64,000 bases of DNA from Streptomyces cyaneochromogenes (GTDB taxonomy: Bacteria; Actinomycetota; Actinomycetes; Streptomycetales; Streptomycetaceae). Both the position numbers and the translations under genes were made by a program. The stretch lies in contig NZ_CP034539.1 in NCBI RefSeq assembly GCF_003963535.1, positions 2,728,001 to 2,792,000 on the forward strand, given 5' to 3'. Shown piece after piece: positions 47,831-56,632 of this stretch (its first letter is position 1; each line of letters opens with the position of its first letter). The notes beneath the pieces were generated by a model. That model did no database searches and had not been told where the DNA came from. It was given only the letters and a program-made list of their open reading frames with translations.

Positions 47831-48445
47831 GTGTCGATACTCCCCTTGGTGTTCACCAGCGGCTGGGCCAGCGGCGTCAACGCCTACGCCGTGGTGCTGC
47901 TGCTCGGCGTCTTCGGCGCCACCGGCATGAGCGACGACGTGCCCGAGGCGCTGCAACGGCCCGATGTCCTCATAGCCGCCGGCGTGCTGTTCCTGTGCGA
48001 GGCCGTCGCCGACAAGATCCCGTACGTGGACTCGGCCTGGGACGCGGTGCACACCGTGATCCGGCCGATCGCGGGTGCCGTCGTCGCGGCGCTGCTCGCC
48101 GGGCAGAGCGGGTCGCTGCCCGAGCTGGCGGCGGGCGCGGTCGGCGGGTCCGCGGCGCTGCTGAGCCATCTGGTCAAGGCCGGGACGCGGATGGCGGTCA
48201 ACACCTCGCCCGAGCCGTTCAGCAACATCGTGGTGAGCATCGCCGAGGACCTCGGGGTCGCCGCGATCATCACCTTCGCGATCTTCCATCCCGTGGCGGC
48301 GTCCGTGGTCGCGGGCGGCCTGTTGTTCGCCGGGCTGTTCCTGCTCCTCTTCCTGGCCTCGCGGATCCGTCGCTTCCTGCGGCGCAGGGACAGGCGACGC
48401 GAGGAGAAACGGCTCGCCCAGGCGGTGGGGCAGCGGCCGGGCTGA
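47831..48445 (+). CDS. DUF4126 membrane protein
   Basis: A 204-residue protein with about five hydrophobic helices and Gly/Ala-rich stretches (VFTSGWASGVNAYAVVLLLGVFG, IRPIAGAVVAALLAGQSG, AAIITFAIFHPVAASVVAGGL), matching the DUF4126 family of unknown role. The tail is strongly basic (RRRDRRREEKR). The GTG at 47831 has no ribosome site, but TTACGAT lies just upstream, which fits a leaderless transcript with a -10 element close to the start codon. Confidence 0.85.
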   Translation: MSILPLVFTSGWASGVNAYAVVLLLGVFGATGMSDDVPEALQRPDVLIAAGVLFLCEAVADKIPYVDSAWDAVHTVIRPIAGAVVAALLAGQSGSLPELAAGAVGGSAALLSHLVKAGTRMAVNTSPEPFSNIVVSIAEDLGVAAIITFAIFHPVAASVVAGGLLFAGLFLLLFLASRIRRFLRRRDRRREEKRLAQAVGQRPG

Positions 48446-48500
48446 GGTCCCGCCCGAGGTCCGCGGGCCGTTGTCAGTGACGGCCGATAAAGTCCCCTGC

Positions 48501-50012
48501 ATGGCAAGGATTGTGGTGATCGGCGCCGGGATGGGCGCGATGGCGGCCGCTGCCCGGCTGGCCGTCGCGGGCCACCGTGTGACGGTGTACGAGCGCACGG
48601 AGACGTACGGCGGAGCCGTGCGCCGCTTCGAGCGCGACGGCTTCGGCTTCGACACGGGACCGGGGCTGCTCCCCCTGCCCGCCGTGTACCGCGATCTGTT
48701 CATCAAGACCGGCAAGGAGCCGCTGGAGGCGTGCGTCGAGCTGGTCCAGGTCGACCCGTCGGCCCGGCACGTCTTCGCGGACGGCACCGCGGTGTCCCTG
48801 CCGAACGCCTCGCGCGCGGGTGTGGTGGCCGCCCTGGACGCGGCGCTGGGCGCCGGGACCGGCGACCGCTGGGGTGACTTCCTGGTCCGCGCCCGCGAGG
48901 CCTGGGACCGGACGCGCAGGCCGCTGCTGGAGGAGCCCCTGTGGCCGAACTGGCAGGTGCTGGCCGAACGCGAGCCCTATCCGGCGGTCCCCCACAAGCG
49001 GCTCCTGCGCACCCGCCGGGCGGGCACCCTCGCCGAGGTCGGCGCCTGGGAACTGCGCGATCCCCGGCTCGTCGCCCTGCTGGAGAGCCACGCGCTCGCA
49101 TCCGGCCTGGACCCGCGCGTCGCCCCGGCGAGCGCGGCGGTGCTGCCGTATCTGGAGCACGCCTTCGGGACCTGGTATGTGCGGGGCGGCATACGGGAGT
49201 TGGCGCGGGCGGTGTACGAGCGGTGCGTGGCCAGGAAGGTCGAGTTCCACTTCGGTGCGGAGGTCACCGGGGTCGTGGAGAAGGACGGCCGGGCGGCGGG
49301 GGTGGAGCTGGCCGACGGGACGGTGGCCGAGGCGGACCTGGTCGTCGGCACCGGACCTTGGCGCCTGGGTGACCTGATGCATGGCCGGGAGCTCTACGCC
49401 GCCGAAGGGGTCGAACCCGATCCCGAGGGCATGGCCACGGGCCGGGTCGTCGTCTGCCTGGCGCTGCGCGGCGCACGCGAGGCGGACGCCGCGCACCGCA
49501 CGGTGGCGCACACCCCGGACCGCCAGGCCGAGTTGGACGCCTTCGGCCTCGGTGAGCCGCCCGCCCACCCGACGGTCCGTATCGACCGCCCGGACGACCC
49601 GGCCCTGCGCCCCGACGACGGGCACGAGTCCGTGGTCCTCACCGCCACGGTGCCCTCGCAGTCGGTGTACGACTGGACCGCGGCCGGTGCCGCCGACGGC
49701 TTCGCCGACGCGATGGTCGGCGCCGCCGAGCGCGCGCTGCCCGGCCTGCGTGAGCGAATCCTGTGGCGCGAGGTCCGTACGCCGGTGCACACCCACGAGG
49801 AGACGGGGGCCGAGGGCGGCGGGGTGCCCGCACCCGCGCTGGCCGCGGCGGAGGGGACCTTCCTGCACCCGTCCAACAGCACCCGCGTACCGGGCCTGTT
49901 CACGGCCGGCGGCTGGTCCCACCCCGGCGGCGGACTCGCCCACGCCGGCATGTCGGGCGCCCTGGTGGCCGGGCTGATCGTGGAGGGGCCGGAGTTCCGG
50001 GGCTCGCAGTGA
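48501..50012 (+). CDS. Phytoene-desaturase-like FAD-dependent oxidoreductase
   Basis: A 503-residue amine-oxidase/CrtI-type flavoprotein. The FAD-binding Rossmann motif is at the N-terminus (VVIGAGMGAMAAAARLAVAGHRVTVYER), with GFGFDTGPGLLPLPAVYRDLF typical of CrtI-like enzymes. The C-terminus has the second FAD motif (VPGLFTAGGWSHPGGGLAHAGMSGALVAG). No other carotenoid gene is nearby, so the substrate is open. The ATG at 48501 has TAAAGT 8 nt upstream and no ribosome site, a leaderless pattern like the preceding gene. Confidence 0.88.
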   Translation: MARIVVIGAGMGAMAAAARLAVAGHRVTVYERTETYGGAVRRFERDGFGFDTGPGLLPLPAVYRDLFIKTGKEPLEACVELVQVDPSARHVFADGTAVSLPNASRAGVVAALDAALGAGTGDRWGDFLVRAREAWDRTRRPLLEEPLWPNWQVLAEREPYPAVPHKRLLRTRRAGTLAEVGAWELRDPRLVALLESHALASGLDPRVAPASAAVLPYLEHAFGTWYVRGGIRELARAVYERCVARKVEFHFGAEVTGVVEKDGRAAGVELADGTVAEADLVVGTGPWRLGDLMHGRELYAAEGVEPDPEGMATGRVVVCLALRGAREADAAHRTVAHTPDRQAELDAFGLGEPPAHPTVRIDRPDDPALRPDDGHESVVLTATVPSQSVYDWTAAGAADGFADAMVGAAERALPGLRERILWREVRTPVHTHEETGAEGGGVPAPALAAAEGTFLHPSNSTRVPGLFTAGGWSHPGGGLAHAGMSGALVAGLIVEGPEFRGSQ

Positions 50013-50069
50013 TGTCGCGGGGACTCGCTGTGAGGCCCGCCTAGGGGCGCCGTCCCGACAGGACAGGCG

Positions 50070-51044
50070 TCAGAAGCGGTACTGCTCGTCGTACCCCTGG
50101 CCCTGCTGCTGGCCGTTGCCCTGGTACGGGTACTGCTGCTCCGGCGGGAGTTCGCCCCCGTACTCGTCGGTGCGCTGCTGCGGGACCCAGACGCCGCCGG
50201 GCGGGGTCGTCTCGCCGTAGGTGCCGGTGGCGTACTGGTCCTGGCCGTAGGCCTGCTGGCCGTACTGCTGCTGGCCGTAGGCGTCGTAGGAGGCGCCGTC
50301 GTAGGTCTGGGTGCCGACGTACGGGTCGGAGTAGGCGGCGTATTGCTGCTGGCCGGTCGCGTCGTAGCCGTACTGCTGCTGGTCGTAGCCGGAGTAGCCG
50401 TCGTACCCGTAGCCCTGGTCGGCCGTCGCGTACTGGTCCTGGGGCTGGCCGGTAGCCGCGTAGTTCTGGTTGGCGGCGGCGTAGGCGGTGTCGCTGTATA
50501 TGCCGTACGAGCCGGTGTCCTCCGGAAGGGGCTGCGGCTCGTAGACGGAGGTCGTCTCCGCAGCCGTTGGCTGGGCGAGGCGGGAGGGCGTGAAGACGTC
50601 GTCGCGGTCGTAGTCGTCGTGACCGTAACCGACGTGGTCCTGGCCGTACTTGCCGTTGTCCGGGCCGTACGGACCGTCGCCGCTCCCGAAGCCGCCCTCG
50701 CTCGCCTCGAGGTCGGAGACCTCCAGGGTCGGATCCTGGTGCTCCGGCTCGCCTCGGCGGCGCTTGACGCTGCCCAGGGGGCCCAGGGCCGGGGCGGAGA
50801 CCGCCCAGCCGGCCGAGAAGCCGCGGCGGAACGACAGCGTGACGTAGGTCTGGCCGACCGCGAACGCGGCCGCACCCAGTCCGATGACGATGACGGACGG
50901 GATCAGGACCCCGACCACGACGCCGAGGAAGCCGACGAAGGCGAGCAACCGCCAGCGCAGGCGTGCCTTGTACTGCAGCAGCACCTCGCCCAGCAGCCAC
51001 AGCGCGACGACGCCGAACGCGATGTAGAGGACCGTCCAGCCCAT
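50070..51044 (-). CDS. Membrane protein with long Tyr/Gln/Gly-rich disordered tail
   Basis: A 324-residue protein. Residues 1-80 hold two or three hydrophobic helices with a short basic loop. Residues 105-324 are low complexity, dominated by Tyr, Gln, Gly, Asp and Ser with repeats such as YGQQQYG, YDQQQYGYD and GYGYDGYSGYD. The composition resembles prion-like domains that drive condensate formation. No enzyme motif is present. Such proteins are common in Streptomyces but lack assigned function. The ATG at 51044 begins the first helix (MGWTVLYIAFGVVALWLLGE). Confidence 0.82.
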   Translation of the reverse strand: MGWTVLYIAFGVVALWLLGEVLLQYKARLRWRLLAFVGFLGVVVGVLIPSVIVIGLGAAAFAVGQTYVTLSFRRGFSAGWAVSAPALGPLGSVKRRRGEPEHQDPTLEVSDLEASEGGFGSGDGPYGPDNGKYGQDHVGYGHDDYDRDDVFTPSRLAQPTAAETTSVYEPQPLPEDTGSYGIYSDTAYAAANQNYAATGQPQDQYATADQGYGYDGYSGYDQQQYGYDATGQQQYAAYSDPYVGTQTYDGASYDAYGQQQYGQQAYGQDQYATGTYGETTPPGGVWVPQQRTDEYGGELPPEQQYPYQGNGQQQGQGYDEQYRF

Positions 51045-51101
51045 GTACGCCCCTCTCCCATTGGCCGCCTACGCAGTGTGACGTATGTCAGGACGGCCGG
51101 T

Positions 51102-52025
51102 CTAGGCCTGCGGTGGGTGGTGCAGGCCCAGGTTCTCGTAGATTTCCAGAGTCGCCGTGGAGTTGTTGAGCGTGATGAAGTGCAGTCCGGGCACTCCCTC
51201 GGCCAGCAGCCGTGCGCAGAACTCCGTGGCGAACTCGATCCCGATCGAGCGTACAGCCGCCGGATCGTCCTTTGCTGTGAGGATCCGCTCTTTCAGGGCG
51301 GCCGGGAACGAGGCGTTGGTGAGGGACGGGATCCGTTCCAGCGTCTTCACGCTGGCAATCGGCATGATCTCCGGAATGATCGGGGTGTCGCAGCCGGCGG
51401 CCGAAACACGGTCGCGCAGTCGTAGGTAGTCCTCCGGTTCGAAGAACATCTGCGTGATCGCGTAGTCCGCGCCGGCCCGGCACTTGTCGACGAAGTGACG
51501 GACGTCGGTCTCCCAGTCGGCGGAGCGCGGGTGCATCGCGGGGAAGGCCGCGACGCCCACGCAGAAGTCCCCGGACGCCTTGATCAGCTCGACGAGTTCC
51601 GCGGCGTAGGCGAGGCCCTGCGGGTGCGGCACCCAGTCGCCCAGCGGGTCACCGGGCGGGTCGCCGCGCAGCGCCAGCATGTTGCGGATCCCGGCGTCGG
51701 CGTACTGGCCGATGATGTTGCGCAGGTCGGCCACCGAGTGATCGACCGCGGTGAGGTGGGCGATCGGGGTGAGCGTGGTGTCCGACGCGATCGCCTCGGT
51801 CGCCTTGACCGTGCCCGCACGAGTGGAACCGCCCGCGCCGTAGGTCACGGAGACGAAGTCGGGCCCGACGGCCTCGACCCGGCGCAGCGCGTTCCACAGG
51901 TTCCGCTCGCCCTTCGGTGTCTTGGGGGCGTAGAACTCGAAGGAATACGTCGTCTTGCCGGTCGCGAGCATCTCGCGCACGGTACGAGCGTGGTCCGACC
52001 TGATGGATGCGGTGCCGAGGGCCAT
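51102..52025 (-). CDS. metF: 5,10-methylenetetrahydrofolate reductase
   Basis: A 307-residue FAD-dependent TIM-barrel enzyme reducing methylene-THF to methyl-THF for methionine synthesis. It has [65 protein letters not shown] and [22 protein letters not shown], all MTHFR signatures. The ATG at 52025 is the first of the frame; the ribosome site is weak. The 218-bp gap upstream (to thiE) holds a DnaA-box-like TTGTCCACG at 52096-52104 but no SAM or cobalamin riboswitch that I can recognise. Confidence 0.95.
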   Translation of the reverse strand: MALGTASIRSDHARTVREMLATGKTTYSFEFYAPKTPKGERNLWNALRRVEAVGPDFVSVTYGAGGSTRAGTVKATEAIASDTTLTPIAHLTAVDHSVADLRNIIGQYADAGIRNMLALRGDPPGDPLGDWVPHPQGLAYAAELVELIKASGDFCVGVAAFPAMHPRSADWETDVRHFVDKCRAGADYAITQMFFEPEDYLRLRDRVSAAGCDTPIIPEIMPIASVKTLERIPSLTNASFPAALKERILTAKDDPAAVRSIGIEFATEFCARLLAEGVPGLHFITLNNSTATLEIYENLGLHHPPQA

Positions 52026-52243
52026 ACTCGCAGGTTAGCCAGGGGCCCCCGGTCCCCCAACCGTGCGCCGGACATTTGCCCGAATTGTCGGGGTGTTGTC
52101 CACGCTTTGGACACCAGAGGCCAGAAATGGGCCCTGAGGCGGGCCGGGGCGGGCCCCGAGCAATGGATCCCGGCTGGGCTGACCACTGGCTGAGACACAG
52201 TGGGACGGTAACTGAGACGGGGCCGTCGCGGCGCAGGGCCGTC

Positions 52244-52906
52244 CTAGAGCTGCCGCAACCGCTTCGCGAACTCCGCCGCCGCCGCTTCGGGGTCGTCCGC
52301 CTCCGTGATCGCCCGTACGACGACGACCCGGCGGGCGCCCGCCTCCAGCACCTGGTCGAGGTTGGCGAGGTCGATGCCGCCGATGGCGAACCAGGGGCGG
52401 TCGGTGCCGAGGGAGGCGGTGTGGCGGACCAGGTCGAGGCCGGGGGCGTGGCGACCGGGCTTGGTGGGAGTGGGCCAGCAGGGGCCCGTGCAGAAGTAGT
52501 CCACGCCCTCCTGGGCGGCGGCCGCGTCGGCCTCGGACCCGGCGTGTGTGGAGCGGCCGATGAGGATGTCGTCCCCGAGGATCGCGCGGGCGGCGGGGAC
52601 CGGGAGGTCGCCCTGGCCGAGGTGCAGGACGTCCGCGCCGGCGGCGTGGGCCACGTCGGCGCGGTCGTTGACCGCGAAGAGCTTGCCGTGCCGGGCGCAG
52701 GCCTCGGCGAAGACCTCCAGGTGCTCCAGTTCCTCGCCCGCCTCCATGCCCTTGTCGCGCAGCTGCACGATGTCCACACCGCCGGCCAGGACGGCGTCCA
52801 GGAACTCCGCGAGGTCGCCCTGCCGCTTACGGGCGTCGGTGCAGAGGTACAGCCGCGCGTCGGCGAGCTGGGTGCGGGCGGTGGCTGCGGTGGCGGTGTC
52901 GGACAT
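52244..52906 (-). CDS. thiE: Thiamine-phosphate synthase
   Basis: A 220-residue TIM-barrel enzyme that joins hydroxymethylpyrimidine diphosphate and the thiazole phosphate to form thiamine phosphate. [77 protein letters not shown] and [29 protein letters not shown] are the family signatures. AGGGGGA precedes the ATG at 52906. It is separate from the thiO-thiS-thiG operon 2.5 kb away and on the opposite strand, and no TPP riboswitch is seen upstream of it. Confidence 0.96.
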   Translation of the reverse strand: MSDTATAATARTQLADARLYLCTDARKRQGDLAEFLDAVLAGGVDIVQLRDKGMEAGEELEHLEVFAEACARHGKLFAVNDRADVAHAAGADVLHLGQGDLPVPAARAILGDDILIGRSTHAGSEADAAAAQEGVDYFCTGPCWPTPTKPGRHAPGLDLVRHTASLGTDRPWFAIGGIDLANLDQVLEAGARRVVVVRAITEADDPEAAAAEFAKRLRQL

Positions 52907-53233
52907 GCGGTTCCCCCTGGGATCGGGTTGCCGGGCGGGTGGCGTGGGGCCCGTGGCGTCGGGCTCGCGGCGTCGGGCAGGTGCCGGACGGAGGCACGGT
53001 AGCCGGAGCCGGGCGACCGGCCGGGGGCCCGGCACCGGGTGAGGGCGCCGTCATATCGATATGTCGATGGCGTATGGGCCGGGCGCGTCCCCGAGCCTCG
53101 GTCCTTCCGGGGTCTCGGCCCGGCCTCGCGGCCGCAGTCGACCGCGACCGTGGCCCGCGGGAACGGGCCCGGCCCATACGCCGCACGGTGTTCGGATCCG
53201 GGTGTGCGGATCCGGCTGCTCAGATCCAGGTGC
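52907..53233. other. Intergenic region upstream of thiE with a long-range inverted repeat
   Basis: 327 bp without a gene, between thiE and the Rv2175c-like gene. It holds the 16-bp inverted repeat listed separately and, at 53194-53235, three imperfect copies of GATCCGGG-like words near the end of the Rv2175c-like gene. No CTGAGA-containing TPP motif is seen on the minus strand. Confidence 0.55.
53069..53182. repeat. 16-bp perfect inverted repeat with 82-bp spacer
   Basis: GGCGTATGGGCCGGGC (53069-53084) is repeated exactly in inverse orientation at 53167-53182. The spacer is itself GC-rich. It could be a structured leader of thiE, a terminator for the Rv2175c-like gene, or the remains of a small mobile element. 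Confidence 0.7.
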
Positions 53234-53599
53234 TCAGACGGCGAGCGCCTGGGCGCGGCGCTTCACCTCCGTGCCGCGATTCTCGCTGAGCGCCTGCGCG
53301 GGGGTGCCGGGCAGGCTCTCGTCGGGCGTGAAGAGCCACTCCAGCATCTCTTCGTCGGTGAAGCCGTCGTCCCGCAGGAGCGTCAGGGTGCCGGTCAGGC
53401 CCTTGACGACCTTGTCCCCGTCGATGAAGGCGGCAGGGACGTGCAGCGCGCGGTTCTCACCACGGCGTACGGCGATGAGCTGGCCCTCCTTGACCAGCTG
53501 CCGCACACGCGTCACCTCGACGTCGAGCATCTCTGCGATGTCGGGGAGGGTGAGCCAGGCGGGGACGAGAGCATCGATCTTTGCGTCAATCTCGGTCAC
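53234..53599 (-). CDS. Rv2175c-like DNA-binding protein
   Basis: A 121-residue winged-helix protein of the Rv2175c family. LTLPDIAEMLDVEVTRVRQLVKEGQLIAVRRGENRALHVPAAFI is the DNA-binding domain and the remainder is the family C-domain (LTGTLTLLRDDGFTDEEMLEWLFTPDESLPGTPAQAL). In M. tuberculosis the homologue is phosphorylated by the adjacent kinase PknL; in this window a Ser/Thr kinase gene lies 4 kb away. The GTG at 53599 is the only start that fits the family. Confidence 0.88.
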   Translation of the reverse strand: MTEIDAKIDALVPAWLTLPDIAEMLDVEVTRVRQLVKEGQLIAVRRGENRALHVPAAFIDGDKVVKGLTGTLTLLRDDGFTDEEMLEWLFTPDESLPGTPAQALSENRGTEVKRRAQALAV

Positions 53600-53703
53600 G
53601 GAAACAAGCCTGCCATCTGCCACTGACAGTCGGAAGTCAGGCCGGTCCACCTGGGAGGACCTGTTGGAGTGACGCGCCGGGCCACGGCGGTACGCCACGG
53701 CCG

Positions 53704-54921
53704 CTACGCCACCGCCGCCTTCATCGGCCGCGCCGGGTCCGCGAGCAGTTCCGGGTTCATCGGCGTGCCCGCCTCGATCAGCCGCCGCCCCTGCGCCAGG
53801 TCCCTCGGCCGGCCCACCGCCAGCAGGGCGACCAGGCGGTCGTCCCGCAGCCAGCAGACCGTCCACGCCGGGCCCGACGGGTCGCCGCGCCACAGGGTCG
53901 TGTCGGCGGCGGCGTGGTGGCCGGCGTACTGGACGAAGCGGCCGAACTGCTCGGACCAGAAGTACGGGACCGGGTCGTAGACCGCGGTGGTCTCGCCGAG
54001 GATGTTCGCGGCGACCGTGCGCGGGCCCTGGAGGGCGTTGTCCCAGTGGTGGACCAGCAGGCGGTCGCCATACCTTCCCGAGGGGAAGGAGGCGCAGTCG
54101 CCGACCGCGTAGACGTCCGGTACGGAGGTGCGCAGGTGGTCGTCGGCCACGACCTCGCCGTGCGCGCCGAGCTCGATGCCCGAGCCGGCCAGCCAGGCCG
54201 TGGCGGGCCGTGCCCCGATGCCGACCACGACGGCGCCGGCGGGCAGCCGCGAGCCGTCGTCGAGGAGCACCGCACCGGGTTCGACGCGCTCCACGCGCGC
54301 GTGCGTGCGCAGAAGGGCCCCGCTGTCCGCGTACCAGCGGCTCATCGGCGCGGCCACCTCCGCGGGCAGTGCACCCGCGAGCGGCCGGTCGGCGGCCTCC
54401 ACGACCGTCACCGCGCAGCCCGCCTCCCGCGCGGCCGTGGCGAACTCCGCGCCGATCCAGCCCGCGCCGACGACCACGATGTCGTGCTGCCGGGCGAGCA
54501 CCGGCCGCAGCCGCTCGGCGTCGTCCAGGGTGCGCAGCAGGTGCACGCCGGGCACGCCCTCCGTGCCCGGCAGCCGGATCGGTTCGGCACCGGTGGCGAG
54601 CACGAGGACGTCGTAGGGGACGGGCCCGGCCTCGGTGTCCAGCTCATGGTCGGCGGGGCGCACGCCCAGCACCTCGCACCCCAGCCGCAGTTCGATGCCC
54701 AGCGCCTCGAAGTCGACGTCGAAGGCGGATCCCTCGGCCTTGCCCAGCAGAACGGCCTTGGACAGGGGCGGCCGGTCGTACGGCTGGTGGGGCTCGGCGC
54801 CGATCAGGGTGACCGGGCCCGTGAAGCCCTGTTCCCGAAGGGCGACCGCCGTCTGCACACCGGCCATGCCGGCGCCCGCGACGACCACCTTGCGCTGCGA
54901 CTGCGTCGTCTGCTCGCTCAC
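53704..54921 (-). CDS. FAD-dependent NAD(P)H oxidoreductase (ferredoxin-reductase-like)
   Basis: A 405-residue two-dinucleotide-binding flavoprotein. The FAD motif is VVVAGAGMAGVQTAVALREQG, the NAD(P) motif VVVGAGWIGAEFATAAREAG, and the second FAD motif VPDVYAVGDCASFPSGRYG. The C-domain (VPYFWSEQFGRFVQYAG) matches ferredoxin/rubredoxin/putidaredoxin reductases. No redox-active CxxC pair is seen, so an electron-transfer partner is expected. The GTG at 54921 has GGTGA upstream; a TTG at 54945 would add eight residues. A palindrome lies just upstream. Confidence 0.88.
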   Translation of the reverse strand: MSEQTTQSQRKVVVAGAGMAGVQTAVALREQGFTGPVTLIGAEPHQPYDRPPLSKAVLLGKAEGSAFDVDFEALGIELRLGCEVLGVRPADHELDTEAGPVPYDVLVLATGAEPIRLPGTEGVPGVHLLRTLDDAERLRPVLARQHDIVVVGAGWIGAEFATAAREAGCAVTVVEAADRPLAGALPAEVAAPMSRWYADSGALLRTHARVERVEPGAVLLDDGSRLPAGAVVVGIGARPATAWLAGSGIELGAHGEVVADDHLRTSVPDVYAVGDCASFPSGRYGDRLLVHHWDNALQGPRTVAANILGETTAVYDPVPYFWSEQFGRFVQYAGHHAAADTTLWRGDPSGPAWTVCWLRDDRLVALLAVGRPRDLAQGRRLIEAGTPMNPELLADPARPMKAAVA

Positions 54922-54937
54922 CTGATCACCATAGACA

Positions 54938-54954
54938 ACTGACAATTTGTCAGT
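54938..54954. promoter_or_regulatory. 17-bp palindrome upstream of the FAD oxidoreductase
   Basis: ACTGACAA and TTGTCAGT flank a single central T, a perfect dyad placed 17 bp before the GTG of the minus-strand oxidoreductase. The half-site ACTGAC/GTCAGT is also the core of the TetR-type palindrome at 43947-43972. Operator function is likely; the regulator is unknown. Confidence 0.6.
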
Positions 54955-55304
54955 CAGGAGTCGTGCTCAGTGACCTGCTCCACAACGCTGGTGCCGCTGC
55001 CCGGCTGCGACTCCCACTCCCAGCTCTCCTCCAGCCGCACCCGCCCGTCGGGCAGCTCGACCACGGTCGACACGCAGTGCCCCGACGACGTCGTCCCGTC
55101 CCGCTTCAGCTGCACGTAGCGGAAGTCCAGCCGGTCGCCTTCCCTGGTGCCCACGAGATGGCCGCGTACGACGTCGCCGCCCGCGTACCCGGCCCAGATC
55201 TCGCCGTCCTTCTCGTGGTACGTGAACCGGGTGCGCGTACCCACCTGACCTGGGGCTTGGTCCGCGACGGGGACGAGGACGAGACCGTCGAGCGAGCGGG
55301 CCAT
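54954..55304 (-). CDS. Conserved actinobacterial protein of unknown function (beta-rich)
   Basis: A 116-residue protein I cannot assign. It is predicted mostly beta-strand: TRTRFTYHEKDGEIWAGYAGGDVVRGHLVGTREGDRLDFRYVQLKRDGTTSSGHCVSTVVELPDG. The pattern fits a small lipocalin-like or DUF1579-like barrel. Such genes are sometimes labelled N-acetylglutamate synthase, without visible support. GGAG stands before the ATG at 55304. Its stop overlaps the palindrome in front of the downstream oxidoreductase gene. It is divergent from the TPP riboswitch. Confidence 0.8.
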   Translation of the reverse strand: MARSLDGLVLVPVADQAPGQVGTRTRFTYHEKDGEIWAGYAGGDVVRGHLVGTREGDRLDFRYVQLKRDGTTSSGHCVSTVVELPDGRVRLEESWEWESQPGSGTSVVEQVTEHDS

Positions 55305-55365
55305 GGGGTGAGGCTCCCTTACTGAGACTTACGGCGGCGGGCTAGGGTGGCCAACGTAGAGCACT

Positions 55366-55453
55366 CGCGGGAGCCCGGACGCACCGGGCTGAGAGGGAGG
55401 CTGGCGGCCTCCGACCGTACGAACCTGATCCGGGTCATGCCGGCGAAGGGAGG
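55366..55453 (+). ncRNA. TPP riboswitch (THI element)
   Basis: The core CTGAGA is at 55389-55394 within CACCGGGCTGAGAGGGAG, and the second conserved half ACCTGATCCGGGTCATGCCGGCGAAGGGA is at 55423-55451. These are the pyrimidine- and pyrophosphate-binding parts of the TPP aptamer. It directly precedes thiO. Its 3' strand contains the GGGAGGGG that serves as ribosome site, so TPP binding should block translation of the thiazole operon. Confidence 0.95.
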
Positions 55454-55465
55454 GGCTGGACGCCC

Positions 55466-56632
55466 ATGTCGCGTACGCGAACGTCAGACGTCCTTGTCAT
55501 CGGGGGCGGAATCATCGGCCTGGTCACGGCGTGGCGGGCCGCGCAGCGCGGGTTCACCACGACCGTCGTGGACCCCGACCCGGGCGGCGGCGCCGCCCAG
55601 GTGGCCGCCGGAATGCTGGCCGCCGTCACGGAACTGCACTACGGCGAGCAGACCCTGCTGGGCCTGAACCTCGCCTCGGCGCGCCGTTACCCGGACTTCG
55701 CGGCCGAGCTCACCGAGCTCACCGGCCGCGACCTCGGCTACCGGCGCTGCGGCACGCTCGCCGTCGCGCTCGACTCCGACGACCGCGCCCATCTGCGGGA
55801 ACTGCACACCTTGCAGCGCCAGTCGGGGCTGGACTCGGAGTGGCTGTCGGGGCGTGACTGCCGACGCCTGGAGCCGATGCTCGCGCCGGGCGTGCGCGGC
55901 GGGCTCAGGGTCGACGGCGACCACCAGATCGACCCGCGGCGGCTGGCCGGGGCGCTGGTGGCCGCGTGCGAGCGGGCCGGTGTGGTCTTCCACCGGACCT
56001 GGGCCGAGCGCCTCGACGTCGTACGGGACCGGGCCGCCGGTGTCACCGCGTCGGACGGCACCGCGCTGGGCGCGGGCCAGGTGGTCCTCGCGGCCGGCAG
56101 CCTCAGCGGACGGCTGCCCGGGATCCCGGACCACGTGCTGCCTCCGGTACGTCCCGTGAAGGGGCAGGTGCTGCGGCTGACCGTGCCGAAGCGGTACGCG
56201 CCGTTCCTGAGCCGGACCGTGCGGGCCGTGGTGCGCGGCAGCCAGGTGTATCTGGTGCCGCGCGAGAGCGGGGAGCTGGTCGTCGGGGCGACGAGCGAGG
56301 AGCTGGGCTGGGACACGACGGTGACCGCGGGCGGGGTGTACGAGCTGCTGCGCGACGCGCACGAGCTGGTGCCCGGCATCACGGAACTGCCGCTCACCGA
56401 GACGCGGGCCGGTCTGCGCCCCGGCTCCCCCGACAACGCCCCGCTGCTCGGCCCGACCGAGCTGGACGGGCTGTTGCTGGCCACCGGGCACTACCGCAAC
56501 GGCGTGCTGCTGACGCCGGTCACCGGCGACGCCATGGCACACGCACTGGCCACGGGTGAACTCCCGGACGAGGCACGGCCGTTCACGCCGAGGCGGTTCA
56601 GTGCCGCCGCACTCACGGAGCTGCCCGCATGA
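55466..56632 (+). CDS. thiO: Glycine oxidase ThiO
   Basis: A 388-residue FAD enzyme oxidising glycine to iminoglycine, the precursor of the thiazole ring in aerobic bacteria. DVLVIGGGIIGLVTAWRAAQRGFTTTVVD is the FAD motif, and the C-terminal part carries ETRAGLRPGSPDNAPLLGPTELDGLLLATGHYRNGVLLTP, typical of ThiO. It overlaps thiS by 4 nt (ATGA) and is under TPP riboswitch control. Confidence 0.95.
   Translation: MSRTRTSDVLVIGGGIIGLVTAWRAAQRGFTTTVVDPDPGGGAAQVAAGMLAAVTELHYGEQTLLGLNLASARRYPDFAAELTELTGRDLGYRRCGTLAVALDSDDRAHLRELHTLQRQSGLDSEWLSGRDCRRLEPMLAPGVRGGLRVDGDHQIDPRRLAGALVAACERAGVVFHRTWAERLDVVRDRAAGVTASDGTALGAGQVVLAAGSLSGRLPGIPDHVLPPVRPVKGQVLRLTVPKRYAPFLSRTVRAVVRGSQVYLVPRESGELVVGATSEELGWDTTVTAGGVYELLRDAHELVPGITELPLTETRAGLRPGSPDNAPLLGPTELDGLLLATGHYRNGVLLTPVTGDAMAHALATGELPDEARPFTPRRFSAAALTELPA

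Noticed and set aside
50100..50480. Repeated CTGCTGCTGG words as a DNA repeat
   Set aside because: They encode the Tyr/Gln-rich tail of the membrane protein on the minus strand; periodicity is that of the protein.
53194..53235. Direct repeats of GATCCGG as an att site or regulator array
   Set aside because: Only three imperfect, very short copies with no integrase or tRNA nearby.
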